NCBI RefSeq assembly: GCF_002913225.1
Contig: NZ_PPAW01000057.1
Span: 1 to 64,000, forward strand
DNA: 64,000 bases
Direction: 5' to 3'
DNA from: Campylobacter concisus
GTDB lineage: Bacteria > Campylobacterota > Campylobacteria > Campylobacterales > Campylobacteraceae
The notes beneath the pieces were generated by a model. The model had not been told where the DNA came from, searched no databases, and was given only the letters and a program-made list of their open reading frames with translations. Made by a program: the position numbers and the translations under genes. Positions within the stretch are counted from its first letter, which is position 1. Each line of letters opens with the position of its first letter. Positions 54,282 to 63,507 of this stretch are shown one piece after another.

Positions 54282-55502
54282 TTACTCCCCTTTCAACTCA
54301 TCTAAATAATCACTCCACCACTGCATTAATCTTGCCCTCTCGTCTAGCCTTTGGCTTCGGTCGTAAATTGCTTTTACACTGCTTCGCTCTTTGTGGTCTA
54401 GGCAAAGCTCTATCACGTCGCTATTAAAGCCGTGATTTTTGATGTTTTCATTTAGTAGCGTGCTTGCTGTTGTGCGTAAGCCGTGAAATACCATTTCATC
54501 GCCAAAGCCTAACCGCTTAATCGCCTGGTTGAGTGTGCTATCGCTTAGCGGTCTTGTCGCACTTATGCCACTAGGAAAGACAAAATCGCCCCTTTTGTGC
54601 TCCAGCATTGTTTTTAAAAGCTTCTTGACCTGCTTACTCATTGGCATATAAAAAACTTCTCTTAACTTCATCGCCTCGCCTGGAAACGTGATTAAATCAT
54701 TCTCAAAATCCACGTATTGCCATTTTAGCCCCCTCACGTTTGCACTACGCAAAAAGGTATTCACGCCAAATATTAATGCCTGCTTGGTGCAAAATGAGCC
54801 CTGATAGTCCTGCATTGCTCCTAATAGCTCTTTTAGCTTTTTAGGTTCTGTTATGGCTTTAAAGTGGTTATTTGTTGAGGTTTTGAAAGCGTCGTTAAAG
54901 ATAATATCCCTTGTTGGGTTATGCTCGATGTAGCCTTTATTTACTGCTAAATCTAAAATTTTACGAAGTAGCCTAAAAGTTCTTAACGATGTTTCATGTG
55001 TTATCCCTCTTTTTGCCTCTCGTGCTTGTATCTTCTCTATTGCGTGGGCGTAGTCCCTGCGTTTTAGCTCGGTTATCTCTTTACTGCCTAGATATGGGAT
55101 TAGATTTTTTTCGATACGTCCGATTTGCTTATTAAAAGCGATTAGCCCTTTACTCCGCTCTTTGTCTATCCACTCATCGGCTACATCTTTAAACGTGATA
55201 GCCTTTTGCTTGGCCGTGGCTGTCTGCAAGTCCTCGCCCCTATCTCTTAGCCTCTCAAGCTCCAAAGCTTTCGCTCTTGCTTCAGCTAGTGTGATACTTG
55301 GGTATTTGCCTATTTTGATTTGTTTTGTTGTTCGCTTCTCGTCGCTCTCTTGATACTTGAAATAAAATGTTTTGGTGGTTTCTTTTTGGGTCTTGTATGC
55401 AAGCACATATAAAAATTTCACTCCGTCATCTTTTATCCACTCACGAATTTTATTTTTGAGTGTAAATTTTTTTAGTGCTAAATCGTTCGCAAAGCTTGCC
55501 AT
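54282..55502 (-). CDS. P4-type tyrosine integrase
   Basis: 406 aa. N-terminal arm-DNA-binding domain (about 1-95, with IKIGKYPSITLAEARAKAL), core-binding domain (about 100-200), and a catalytic domain with Arg252 (TFLRSANVRGLKW), HGLR at 340-343, His370 and the nucleophile Tyr380 (AIYDRS). Full length. It lies 191 bp from the tRNA-Ala 3' end that it uses as attachment site. Confidence 0.92.
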   Translation of the reverse strand: MASFANDLALKKFTLKNKIREWIKDDGVKFLYVLAYKTQKETTKTFYFKYQESDEKRTTKQIKIGKYPSITLAEARAKALELERLRDRGEDLQTATAKQKAITFKDVADEWIDKERSKGLIAFNKQIGRIEKNLIPYLGSKEITELKRRDYAHAIEKIQAREAKRGITHETSLRTFRLLRKILDLAVNKGYIEHNPTRDIIFNDAFKTSTNNHFKAITEPKKLKELLGAMQDYQGSFCTKQALIFGVNTFLRSANVRGLKWQYVDFENDLITFPGEAMKLREVFYMPMSKQVKKLLKTMLEHKRGDFVFPSGISATRPLSDSTLNQAIKRLGFGDEMVFHGLRTTASTLLNENIKNHGFNSDVIELCLDHKERSSVKAIYDRSQRLDERARLMQWWSDYLDELKGE

Positions 55503-55573
55503 TTCGTAACCCTTAATTTTGAGTGTAAAAAGTTACTAAAAATATTTTTTTACACTCAGATATACACTCAAAA
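55454..55573. promoter_or_regulatory. Putative integrase arm-type sites at the tRNA end
   Basis: Copies of TTTGAGTGTAAA or its complement at 55455-55466, 55518-55529, 55549-55558 and 55562-55572, the last two inverted relative to the first two. A further copy is at 45763, near the other end. The clustering just before the integrase start also suggests self-regulation. Confidence 0.45.
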
Positions 55574-55693
55574 GAGTGATATTAGATGAAATGCAATGAT
55601 AAGAGATGAGAGCTTAAAAAGTGGTAAAAGCCCTAAATTTGGGCTTTAAGAAGCATTTTTTGGCAAGGTTTGAAAAGCCCTGAAAACGTCTGT

Positions 55694-55769
<76 letters not shown>

Positions 55770-55873
55770 AAAAGGATTTGGTATTTTATCTTTTTATGGC
55801 TTACATTTTTTTGAAAGTTGTTTTTATAAAATAAATTTTTAAGCAACTTTTGGGTAACATTGCAACCTTTAAC

Positions 55874-55948
55874 GCGGGAATAGCTCAGGGGTAGAGCACA
55901 ACCTTGCCAAGGTTGGGGTCGCGAGTTCGAATCTCGTTTCCCGCTCCA
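55874..55948 (+). tRNA. tRNA-Gly (GCC)
   Basis: 75 nt with CCA; acceptor GCGGGAA/TTCCCGC, anticodon loop TTGCCAA giving GCC. First of a Gly-Leu-Cys cluster probably transcribed together. Confidence 0.95.
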
Positions 55949-55957
55949 TTAAATTTT

Positions 55958-56044
55958 GCCCGAGTGGCGGAATGGTAGACGCAAGGGACTTAAAATCCCT
56001 CGGTAGTTTTTACCGTACCGGTTCAAGTCCGGTCTCGGGCACCA
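55958..56044 (+). tRNA. tRNA-Leu (TAA)
   Basis: 87 nt with CCA and a long variable arm (TCGGTAGTTTTTACCGTA region); anticodon loop CTTAAAA giving TAA. Confidence 0.95.
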
Positions 56045-56051
56045 CCAAAAC

Positions 56052-56125
56052 GGCGACATGGCCAAGTGGTAAGGCATGAGCCTGCAAAGCTTTGATCCCC
56101 GGTTCGAATCCGGGTGTCGCCTCCA
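56052..56125 (+). tRNA. tRNA-Cys (GCA)
   Basis: 74 nt with CCA; acceptor GGCGACA/TGTCGCC, anticodon loop CTGCAAA giving GCA. Confidence 0.95.
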
Positions 56126-56157
56126 GACTTCAAAAATAACCACATAAAGGGATAACG

Positions 56158-56313
56158 ATGAAAAAATTGCTTTTAATAGTTTGTATGGCATTTTTTGCAG
56201 TAGGTTGTTCAAACACTTGGCACGGTGTAAAAGAAGATAGCCACAACGCCAAAGAATGGACTAAAGAAAAGATCAACGACGGAGCTAGCTACGTCAAGGA
56301 AAAAACAGAATAA
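56158..56313 (+). CDS. Entericidin-like small lipoprotein
   Basis: 51 codons with ribosome site AAAGGG. The signal peptide ends in the lipobox AVGC (Cys17), followed by a short amphipathic charged helix (HGVKEDSHNAKEWTKEKIND). Size and layout fit the entericidin EcnA/EcnB family of membrane lipoproteins. It lies between tRNA genes. Confidence 0.7.
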   Translation: MKKLLLIVCMAFFAVGCSNTWHGVKEDSHNAKEWTKEKINDGASYVKEKTE

Positions 56314-56371
56314 TTCTTAGTGGTTATAGCAAATTTTAAGCAAAGTTGGCTATAATCACAAATCTTTAAAT

Positions 56372-56461
56372 CGGGAGATGGCTGAGCGGTCGAAAGCGGC
56401 GGTCTTGAAAACCGTTGAGGTGTGAAAGCCTCCTGGGGTTCGAATCCCTATCTCCCGGCCA
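56372..56461 (+). tRNA. tRNA-Ser (TGA)
   Basis: 90 nt with CCA, acceptor CGGGAGA/TCTCCCG, long variable arm, anticodon loop CTTGAAA giving TGA. Confidence 0.95.
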
Positions 56462-56985
56462 CTTTAAATTTAAAATCACTTTTTATTTTCAGTCATTTTA
56501 CTTATTTTTAAATTTCATATTTTTGCTATAAAAATCTAGACTTAATGCAAACAAAAAAGTAATAAACGTAGTGAAATTAAAATAATATATCCTGTCTCTA
56601 AAATTTTAGAGAAATTTGCAGTTTTTTATCTAACATAAAAACTCTAAAATAGTAAAATTTGCTAAATTCTTAGAAAAAATAATCAATAAATAATTAAAAA
56701 CTAAAATTTGCGTATCTTAATAGTAAAAAATTTTATGCGAGATAAAATACGAAGGTTATTTCGGGGCTAAAAAGCTAAGATAAGGTGTCGTAGTGTGTAG
56801 TAAAACCTTGATATTTGGATATTTAAAGCAGGATATGGCTTATATTTAAATGATTAAAACCACTCTGCTGGTTAGCTGGAGCCCATATCATCAAAAAAGA
56901 ACTAGCTTGATAGCTCAACCGCTTCAAACTCTAAGATTAAAATTTATAAAATAGCAAAGTTGTTAAAAATTTAAAGGAGTGATTT
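56462..56985. other. Intergenic region between tRNA-Ser and the NERD-helicase gene
   Basis: 524 bp, strongly AT-rich at first and mixed towards the end. No gene, tRNA-like repeat of the Ser 3' end or strong hairpin was seen. Confidence 0.5.
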
Positions 56986-58854
56986 ATGAACATAAAAAGC
57001 ATTTTTAGTAAGATATTTAAAGGTGAGCAGGGGGAGGCCGATGTGCTTGAGGCTATCGGTAAAATTTTAAACCAAAAAGGCGATGAAAACTACTATCTCA
57101 TCCCAAAGGCGAGCATCGACGATCCTGCTGGCTCATCTAGAGAGATCGACCTGCTTTTGCTCCATCCAGCACTTGGAATTTACGTCATCGAGGTGAAAAA
57201 CTGGGATGATCTTGAGCAACTAGACGAAAATAACCCCTACGAACAGGTAAAAATCTATCAAAGAATGCTTCTTGCAAAGATAGAGTCAGTGCTTAAAAAA
57301 GTGCCTATAAATGTCGAATACAGGGTCATTTTCCCCTCCATCAGCAAAGCCGAGGCTAGTAAATTTTATGCGAAAAATCCAAGCTATCTAAATTTAAAAA
57401 ATCACACCTTTTTTAAAGACGATCTAACAGACGAGAACATCTTTGCTAAATTTTTCAACTCCTCTATAAGCACGCTGCCAAACAAAAAAGAGTTTCTTAA
57501 AATTTCAGAAATGCTTGTTAATCAAAGCAGGCTAAAACAAAAGATAATCCCGATAATCACGAAAGATGAGGTTATGTTTTTTGACCACAAGCAGCTTAGT
57601 ATCATGAACGGCTACACTGGTGGCTTTCGCGTGATCAGAGGCGTGGCCGGCACTGGTAAGACGATGATACTTGCAAATTTTGTTGCAAACAGGCTTGAGC
57701 GTGACGAAAATGAGAAATTTCTCGTGCTTTGTTTTAATAAAAATTTGGCCCAAAATATCAAATCAAGCTTTGGAGATAAATTTATAAACAAAAATATCGC
57801 CGTTTATCCGATAATGTCGCTACTAAAACGCATAGAATTTGACGAGACAAAGCTTGGTATGGATGAAAATACAAATATCAGCCAAAAGTATCAAATTTAC
57901 GAAACCGACGAAGCGATTGCTGAGTTTAGAGTGAAATTTAAGGCCCATCTTGCAAAGCACCCGATCGACTACGTCCTTTGTGACGAGACTCAGGATATGC
58001 CAGCTGGCTTTATGCGCGTCATCTACGAGGAGATAAAGGACTGCATATTTTTCATCGACGAGGCGCAGAAATTTTACCCATACACGATGAACAACATCGC
58101 CAATATCTTTCACCATCATAAATTTGAAAAGATCGATATGAGAGGGCGCGTGAAAAATCTAAAAAACGTCTACCGAACACCTTCAAACATCGCTAGATGC
58201 GCATTTGAGATCTTGCAAAAGGACTCTGCGATAAATGACTACTACAAAAAGAGCTTTTATCTCAGTCATGACTTCATCTCAGACATCCAGTGTATCTTGC
58301 AAGATGGTAGCATAAAAGTGGTCGAGCTTGATGAATTTAGTGAGCTTAAAAAGTGCCTAAATTCCTTGCCAAATGGCGAAACAAGTGTCGTTTTAAGTAA
58401 TAGCAAGGTTGCTGTAAGTGCCATAAAAGAGAGCGTCTTGCCAGAGGGTAAAAACGTAGAAGTTTTGACGATACAGTCCATTAAAGGCCTTGAGGCGCAA
58501 AATGTCATCATCCACAACTTTTTGCCGTTTTTGCAGACCATATATAAAAATGAAAGGACGCTTTTTTATAGAAAAATTTACGTCTTGCTAACTAGAAGTC
58601 GCGAAAATTTATATATCTCGCTACCTAAAAATTTGGATGAAAATTTGCCAGATGAGATAAAAAAGGTGGTAGAGATCATCAAAAAATATGCAAGCATCAC
58701 GCAATACTTGCCGCCGAAAAACGAACAAATAAAAGAAAAATCAAGCCTAAAACTAGCCTCTATAAAGCCAGTTTTAAGGGACGTAAAAGATGGCGCCGAG
58801 CTAGTGGTGGCAGGCAGTCAGCTCTTTGCCATCATAGCTGGGCTATTTGCATAG
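56986..58854 (+). CDS. NERD-nuclease/superfamily 1 helicase fusion
   Basis: 622 aa. N-terminal NERD domain (about 12-130) with the nuclease-like core SREIDLLLLH and YVIEVKNW. Then an SF1 helicase: Walker A GVAGTGKT (about 219-226), DETQDMP (near 332), FFIDEAQKFYP, and the UvrD-type end motifs TIQSIKGLEAQNVII and VLLTRSRENLYI. NERD-helicases are believed to process DNA and occur in several phage-defence settings. This one stands alone next to tRNA-Ser, convergent with tpx. Confidence 0.82.
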   Translation: MNIKSIFSKIFKGEQGEADVLEAIGKILNQKGDENYYLIPKASIDDPAGSSREIDLLLLHPALGIYVIEVKNWDDLEQLDENNPYEQVKIYQRMLLAKIESVLKKVPINVEYRVIFPSISKAEASKFYAKNPSYLNLKNHTFFKDDLTDENIFAKFFNSSISTLPNKKEFLKISEMLVNQSRLKQKIIPIITKDEVMFFDHKQLSIMNGYTGGFRVIRGVAGTGKTMILANFVANRLERDENEKFLVLCFNKNLAQNIKSSFGDKFINKNIAVYPIMSLLKRIEFDETKLGMDENTNISQKYQIYETDEAIAEFRVKFKAHLAKHPIDYVLCDETQDMPAGFMRVIYEEIKDCIFFIDEAQKFYPYTMNNIANIFHHHKFEKIDMRGRVKNLKNVYRTPSNIARCAFEILQKDSAINDYYKKSFYLSHDFISDIQCILQDGSIKVVELDEFSELKKCLNSLPNGETSVVLSNSKVAVSAIKESVLPEGKNVEVLTIQSIKGLEAQNVIIHNFLPFLQTIYKNERTLFYRKIYVLLTRSRENLYISLPKNLDENLPDEIKKVVEIIKKYASITQYLPPKNEQIKEKSSLKLASIKPVLRDVKDGAELVVAGSQLFAIIAGLFA

Positions 58855-58860
58855 TAAATT

Positions 58861-59391
58861 TTAATGGCAGCCGCAGCCGCAACCACATCCGCCGCTTTGT
58901 TTTATCGCGTCAAAAACTGCGTCGTAGTTTGGCTCCTGGGTCACTTCAGGAACGATTTGCTTGTGGATGATGACGCCATCTTTGATGACAAAGACCGCTC
59001 TTGCAAGCAAGCCTTTTAGCGCCCCGTCACTCATCAGCATGCCGTAGTTTTGGGCAAATTCGCCGTATCTAAAATCGCTTCCCACGCGTAAATTTTCTAT
59101 GCCCTCAGTCGTGCAAAATCTCCCCATCGCAAATGGCAGGTCGTTTGATATGATGCTAAGTTTTACGCCGTGTTTTCCAGCTACTTTTTCGTTAAATTTA
59201 CGTGCTTCTGCCGCGCAAACGCCAGTATCTAGTGATGGCAAGCAGACAAGCACCTCGATGCCGTTATTTCCGCCCACGCTAAATTCGCTAAGATCTTGCG
59301 CTACGACTCTTGCCTCAGGCGCATAAGAGCCGACAAATAGCTCGTTTCCGCTTAAATTTACATCACTGCCTTTAAATTTTGTAGTTGCCAT
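58861..59391 (-). CDS. tpx: Thiol peroxidase with Cys/Gly-rich tail
   Basis: 176-aa atypical 2-Cys peroxiredoxin that reduces peroxides with thioredoxin. Peroxidatic Cys59 in PSLDTGVCAAEARKF and resolving Cys93 in RFCTTEGIENL, both as in Tpx. Odd feature: a C-terminal extension GGCGCGCGCH with four Cys and a His, absent from ordinary Tpx, resembling a metal-binding tail. Ribosome site AAGGAGAAA. Confidence 0.9.
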   Translation of the reverse strand: MATTKFKGSDVNLSGNELFVGSYAPEARVVAQDLSEFSVGGNNGIEVLVCLPSLDTGVCAAEARKFNEKVAGKHGVKLSIISNDLPFAMGRFCTTEGIENLRVGSDFRYGEFAQNYGMLMSDGALKGLLARAVFVIKDGVIIHKQIVPEVTQEPNYDAVFDAIKQSGGCGCGCGCH

Positions 59392-59400
59392 GATTTCTCC

Positions 59401-60543
59401 TTATCTTTTAGCTTTTTTAAACGCTTGATCAAGGTCGGCTATTAGATCATCGACATTTTCGATGCCGATGGCTAAACGAAGCAAATTTTGCTTTATGCCG
59501 ATCTTATCTAGCACCTCTTTTGGATATGCCTCGTGCGTCATCGTTGCAGGCCTGCAGATAAGGCTCTCTACGCCGCCAAGGCTCACTGCTAGATCAAAAA
59601 TTTCTAGCGCTTTTACAAATTTATTTACATCATATTTTTCATCAAGCTCAAATGAGATAAGAGCGCCGATATCGCTTGCTTGAGCTGCTTGCATCTTTGC
59701 CTCTTGCTCGCTGTATGAGCCAGGGAAATGCACCACGCTAACGGCGTCACTATCCTCTAAAAATTTGATGATTTTATGGGTATTTTGCGTTTGTCTGTCA
59801 AACCTAACACTAAGAGTTTTAAGCCCACGTATTAGGTAGTATGCGTCCATCGGACTGATGATGCCACCAAGCGTATTTTTAGCAAATTTTATCTTTTCGG
59901 CCAAAGCATCATCGTTTAGCGTGACGATACCAGCGATCACGTCAGCATGTCCGCCGATATATTTTGTGGCGCTATATACCACGATGTCAGCTCCGTGCTC
60001 AAGCACTTTTTGATAGTAAGGCGTCAAAAATGTATTATCCACGATGACTAGAGCGCCCTTTTTGTGAGCGATCTTTGAAATTCTAGCGATATCAGTCACT
60101 CTTAAGAGAGGATTTGAGGGAGTTTCGATGAATATAGCTGCCACGTCGTCGCTTATGTCATCTTCGCTTAAAAAATTTAGATCATCTATAAATTCGCTCT
60201 TTATGCCGTGACTTTCAAAAACGCTCGTGACATACCTATATGTGCCACCATAGACGTTGCTATTTAGCAGGACTTTTTGCCCCGTTTTTATAAGGCTAAG
60301 TGCGGCTGCTGTTGCTGCCATGCCTGAGCCAAAGCTAAATGCGTATTTGCTACCTTCAACTTTAGCAAAGATATCATCAAAGGCTTTTTTTGTAGGGTTG
60401 TTGCCACGTGAGTAGGCAAATTCTTGAAAATTTTCAAGGTCATATTGCACGAAGGTGCTAGCTAAAAATACTGGCGGAACGACCGCTTTGTTTGGGTTGT
60501 TTTTGGCTTCGATGCCTTTTACGACGAGAGTGTCTAGTTTCAT
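59401..60543 (-). CDS. Cys/Met metabolism PLP-dependent enzyme (cystathionine lyase/synthase family)
   Basis: 380 aa from ATG 60543 (AAAAAGGAAA upstream); in-frame sequence upstream to 60621 is not needed. Motifs: YSRGNNPTKKAFD, PLP-binding Lys in YSATKYIGGHADVIAG, and SLGGVESLICRPATMTH near the C-terminus. It may be cystathionine gamma-synthase, cystathionine lyase or methionine gamma-lyase; the sequence does not decide. Confidence 0.88.
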   Translation of the reverse strand: MKLDTLVVKGIEAKNNPNKAVVPPVFLASTFVQYDLENFQEFAYSRGNNPTKKAFDDIFAKVEGSKYAFSFGSGMAATAAALSLIKTGQKVLLNSNVYGGTYRYVTSVFESHGIKSEFIDDLNFLSEDDISDDVAAIFIETPSNPLLRVTDIARISKIAHKKGALVIVDNTFLTPYYQKVLEHGADIVVYSATKYIGGHADVIAGIVTLNDDALAEKIKFAKNTLGGIISPMDAYYLIRGLKTLSVRFDRQTQNTHKIIKFLEDSDAVSVVHFPGSYSEQEAKMQAAQASDIGALISFELDEKYDVNKFVKALEIFDLAVSLGGVESLICRPATMTHEAYPKEVLDKIGIKQNLLRLAIGIENVDDLIADLDQAFKKAKR

Positions 60544-60761
60544 AAATTTCCTTTTTAAAAATTTACGAAATTTTACATGATAAAGATTAATTTTCCCCAA
60601 ACCCACCCAAAATATAGCCAAACCAGTAAGTGGTAGTAAAAGTGCTTTTTAAATTTGCATTTGTAAGATTGCTAAGACTAAATTTAAGCTTTTGCTTGGT
60701 CTTCGCAAGCCGCCAATGTATGGTTTTTTACTCGCTTTTGGCTAAATTTTTACCATAAATT

Positions 60762-61220
60762 TTACTCTACTAGATCAACCGACCAGTTTGCCTCCTGAAG
60801 CTTCATCTCGAGCTCTCTGATCTCTTTTGAAAGCGCATCTACTTGCTTTTGAAGCGCGGCCACATCGACTGTGCTTAAAATTTTGATCTCGCTGTTTGAG
60901 TAAAGATCGACCTTTTGACTAGCACTTGTTGCAAACTCCCTAAGCACGTTTGCTTTTAGCGTCAAAGCGTCCTTTTTGGCGATCATCTCAGTTAGGCTAA
61001 TGCCATCAAATTTAGCGCTCGAGTTTGTTAAATTTATAGAGCAAATGAGCCTAAAAAGTTCGCTTGTTAGCTTGTCAAGCTCTTTTAAAAGAAGCTTTGG
61101 ATCCTCGCTTGGACTTTCATTTTCCTGCGTTTTTGCATTGCTAAGTAGCCTAACTTTTAGCTGTTCGATGCGCTTTTGCGTGTCAGATCTTAGGATGAGA
61201 GCCTGAGCTAGTTTCATCAT
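60762..61220 (-). CDS. DIP1984-family protein
   Basis: 152-aa helical protein starting MKLAQALILRSDTQKRIEQL and ending KLQEANWSVDLVE, both typical of DIP1984 proteins (sometimes called septicolysin-like). Two long coiled-coil-type helices. Function unknown. AAAAGGAAAA precedes the double ATG. Confidence 0.78.
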   Translation of the reverse strand: MMKLAQALILRSDTQKRIEQLKVRLLSNAKTQENESPSEDPKLLLKELDKLTSELFRLICSINLTNSSAKFDGISLTEMIAKKDALTLKANVLREFATSASQKVDLYSNSEIKILSTVDVAALQKQVDALSKEIRELEMKLQEANWSVDLVE

Positions 61221-61305
61221 TTTTCCTTTTTGGGTATTAAATTTTTAAATCATCTTAGTATCTTTTGGGTTATAATTGATTTAAAATTTTATTTAAGGAA
61301 AAGCT

Positions 61306-62472
61306 ATGAAGTACGATTTTGACACATTAGTAAGCAGAGAAGGCACAAACTCATCAAAATGGCGTATGAAAAATGACGTTTTGCCGATGTGGGTTGCAGA
61401 TATGGACTTTAAGGCTGCACCTGAGATCTTAAGCGTCTTGCAAAAGCGCCTTGATAACGGTGTCTTTGGCTACTCATTCATCCCAAAAGAGTGGAACGAG
61501 GCGATAAAGAGCTGGTGGCAAAGACGTCACAATGTGAGCTTAGAGAACGAATGGATGTGCTTTTGCACTGGTGTCATACCGGCCATCTCGACTGCTATTA
61601 GGAGATTTAGCAGTCCAGGAGATCAAATTTTAGTGCAAGCGCCTGTCTATCACGTCTTTTTTAACTGCATCAAAAACAACGGACGTGAAATTTTATCAAA
61701 CGACCTTGTCTATAAAAATGGCTCTTATGAGATAGACTTTGACGACCTCGAGGCAAAACTAGCTCAGCCACTAACTACTATGATGCTTCTTTGCAACCCT
61801 CACAATCCAATAGGCAAAATTTGGGACAAAGAGACGCTTAAAAAGATAGGCGAGCTTTGCTACAAGCACGATGTTTTAGTTATCAGCGATGAAATTCACT
61901 GCGATATAACTGATCCAGGGCTAAGCTACGTGCCATTTATCAGTGTGAGCGAGGAGTGCAAAAACAACTCCATCACGTGCATCTCGCCTACAAAGGCCTT
62001 TAACATAGCTGGCCTTCAAAGCTCGGCAGTCGTCACGCCAAATGAAAAGATCAGATCAAGACTAAATGCTGCTATCAACTACGATGAGGTTGGCGAGGCA
62101 AATGCCTTTGCTATCATCGCTGCAATCGCTGCATTTAACGAGGGCGAGACGTGGCTTGATGAGCTTAGAGAGTATCTTTTTGAAAACAAAAAGGTCGTTG
62201 CAAACTTCATAAAAGAACAAGGCTTACCAGTGAAGCTTTTGCCATCAAGTGCGACCTACCTTTTGTGGCTTGACTGCAGTGCGTTTTGCGAGGATTCGAG
62301 TGAGTTTATGAATTTCTTGCGTGATAAAGCTGGACTTTGGCTAAATGACGGCAACGCTTACAGAGGAGATAGATTTTTCCTTCGTATGAATATCGCAACG
62401 CAGCGTGAGAGGGTGCTTGAAGGGCTAAAACGCTTGCAAAATGGTATAAATTTATACATTTCAAAAAGATAA
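61306..62472 (+). CDS. MalY/PatB-type aminotransferase or C-S lyase
   Basis: 388-aa fold-type I PLP enzyme of the MalY/PatB branch, which cleaves C-S bonds (cystathionine, cysteine conjugates). Motifs: VADMDFKAAPEI, PHNPIGKIW, ISDEIHCDI and PLP-binding Lys in SPTKAFNIAGLQ. Ribosome site AAGGAAAAG. The neighbouring gene cluster already has a cystathionine-family enzyme, so both may serve sulfur amino acid turnover. Confidence 0.88.
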   Translation: MKYDFDTLVSREGTNSSKWRMKNDVLPMWVADMDFKAAPEILSVLQKRLDNGVFGYSFIPKEWNEAIKSWWQRRHNVSLENEWMCFCTGVIPAISTAIRRFSSPGDQILVQAPVYHVFFNCIKNNGREILSNDLVYKNGSYEIDFDDLEAKLAQPLTTMMLLCNPHNPIGKIWDKETLKKIGELCYKHDVLVISDEIHCDITDPGLSYVPFISVSEECKNNSITCISPTKAFNIAGLQSSAVVTPNEKIRSRLNAAINYDEVGEANAFAIIAAIAAFNEGETWLDELREYLFENKKVVANFIKEQGLPVKLLPSSATYLLWLDCSAFCEDSSEFMNFLRDKAGLWLNDGNAYRGDRFFLRMNIATQRERVLEGLKRLQNGINLYISKR

Positions 62473-62580
62473 ATTTTGGCTGGGTGGCTTTGGAATTTAA
62501 GCTGCCCTTGCTTGATACAAAAAACTACCTAGGGCATTTTTGACCTCCCTTATTTCTTAAAGATCAAAGTAAGTTTTCTG

Positions 62581-63505
62581 ATAAATTTAAAGGCGTGATA
62601 GCCTATGCTTGTTTAATTTAAGTGTGGAGTTATTTGGTCGTAATAGGGCAGGTAGTAAAGCCAGTTTTTGCTATTTTTGATATCTCTCCAGTATGCGCTA
62701 GCGCGTTATAAAGAGTGTCTTGACGCGTTTGGGCTGTTTGAAGCTTTAAGTAGCTTTGGATCATAAATTTAGTAGTTTAAATTTGAAAGAGAGAAATTTA
62801 AGAGCGAGAAGTCGCGCTGGTTTTGAGATGCATTAAATTTAAGCAAAAAAGCCTTTGAATGCGAATAGTCATGGTTGATTTCAAAGCAAAAAATTTAAAG
62901 CCACCGCTGACTTTTATCTTCTATTTTAAATTTAGAAAAGCTATCAGCCAAAAATAGAGCGGTCGCCAAAATACTATTTTATGCTGCCTTTATTCAACAA
63001 ATTTGTGTTCGCCACACGTGCGTAATGCAGTTTTTCTTATAAATTTAGTAGTTTAAATTTGGAAAAACATAAATTTAAAGGTGAGATAGTTGCGCTGACT
63101 TTTAAACTTAGAAAAAGTCGCTTATCAAAAGAGAACAGACCGCCATAAGAAACATTTTGCCCCTTTTGAAATAGTAAATATCGCGCCCGTTGCTGCTAAA
63201 TTTATCAACTTGAAAGCGAGATATCTCGCACTAGTGTTAAATTTAAAAGAAGCCATTTTGTCAAAACGATAATTTGAGCCGTTTAAAATCGTATTATCTT
63301 TCAAAAAGTGATTTTGCTAATAAATTTGATGATTTTAAAGTTTATATAAAAACAGAAATTTAAAGATAAGCTAGCTTATGCTGGTTGTAAATTTATAAAA
63401 AGGCCATTTGCTAAAGTGGGAATTTACACTCTCGTTTAAAATGATAAATTTGATAGTTAAATTCGAATAAAAGTAGAAATTTAAAGGCGGGAAAGTCCCG
63501 CCAGA
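62581..63505. repeat. Six degenerate copies of a hairpin module
   Basis: Copies near 62583-62612, 62794-62820, 63071-63099, 63210-63232, 63357-63383 and 63479-63504. Each has AAATTTAAAG (or a close variant), then a short inverted repeat of about 14-17 nt, then GCTGG or a variant. The stems differ but stay paired: AGGC/GCCT, GCGA/TCGC, GCGAGAT/ATCTCGC, ATAAGCT/AGCTTAT, GGCGGGA/TCCCGCC. The third copy is poorly paired. Four copies are preceded by an ATAAATTT-starting segment of about 25 bp. Confidence 0.6.
63486..63502 (-). terminator. sodB terminator hairpin
   Basis: GGCGGGA (63486-63492), AAG loop, TCCCGCC (63496-63502), 5 nt beyond the sodB stop in the minus direction. Followed by TTTAAATTTCT. 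It is also the last copy of the repeat module. Confidence 0.65.
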
Positions 63506-63507
63506 TA

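Larger units (their letters stand above)
62473..63507. other. 1-kb non-coding region with degenerate repeats
   Basis: No credible gene. It contains about six degenerate copies of an AAATTTAAAG-hairpin-GCTGG module (see the repeat entry), with other AT-rich sequence between them. Confidence 0.6.

Noticed and set aside
55949-56212. 87-codon minus-strand ORF across the tRNA cluster
   Set aside because: It is the antisense of tRNA-Leu and tRNA-Cys; translated tRNA gives the repeated HPDSNRGS/RPDLNR-type artefact.
62473-63507. Possible CRISPR array because of repeated motifs
   Set aside because: Repeat copies are degenerate, spacing varies from about 120 to 280 bp, and no cas genes are near.
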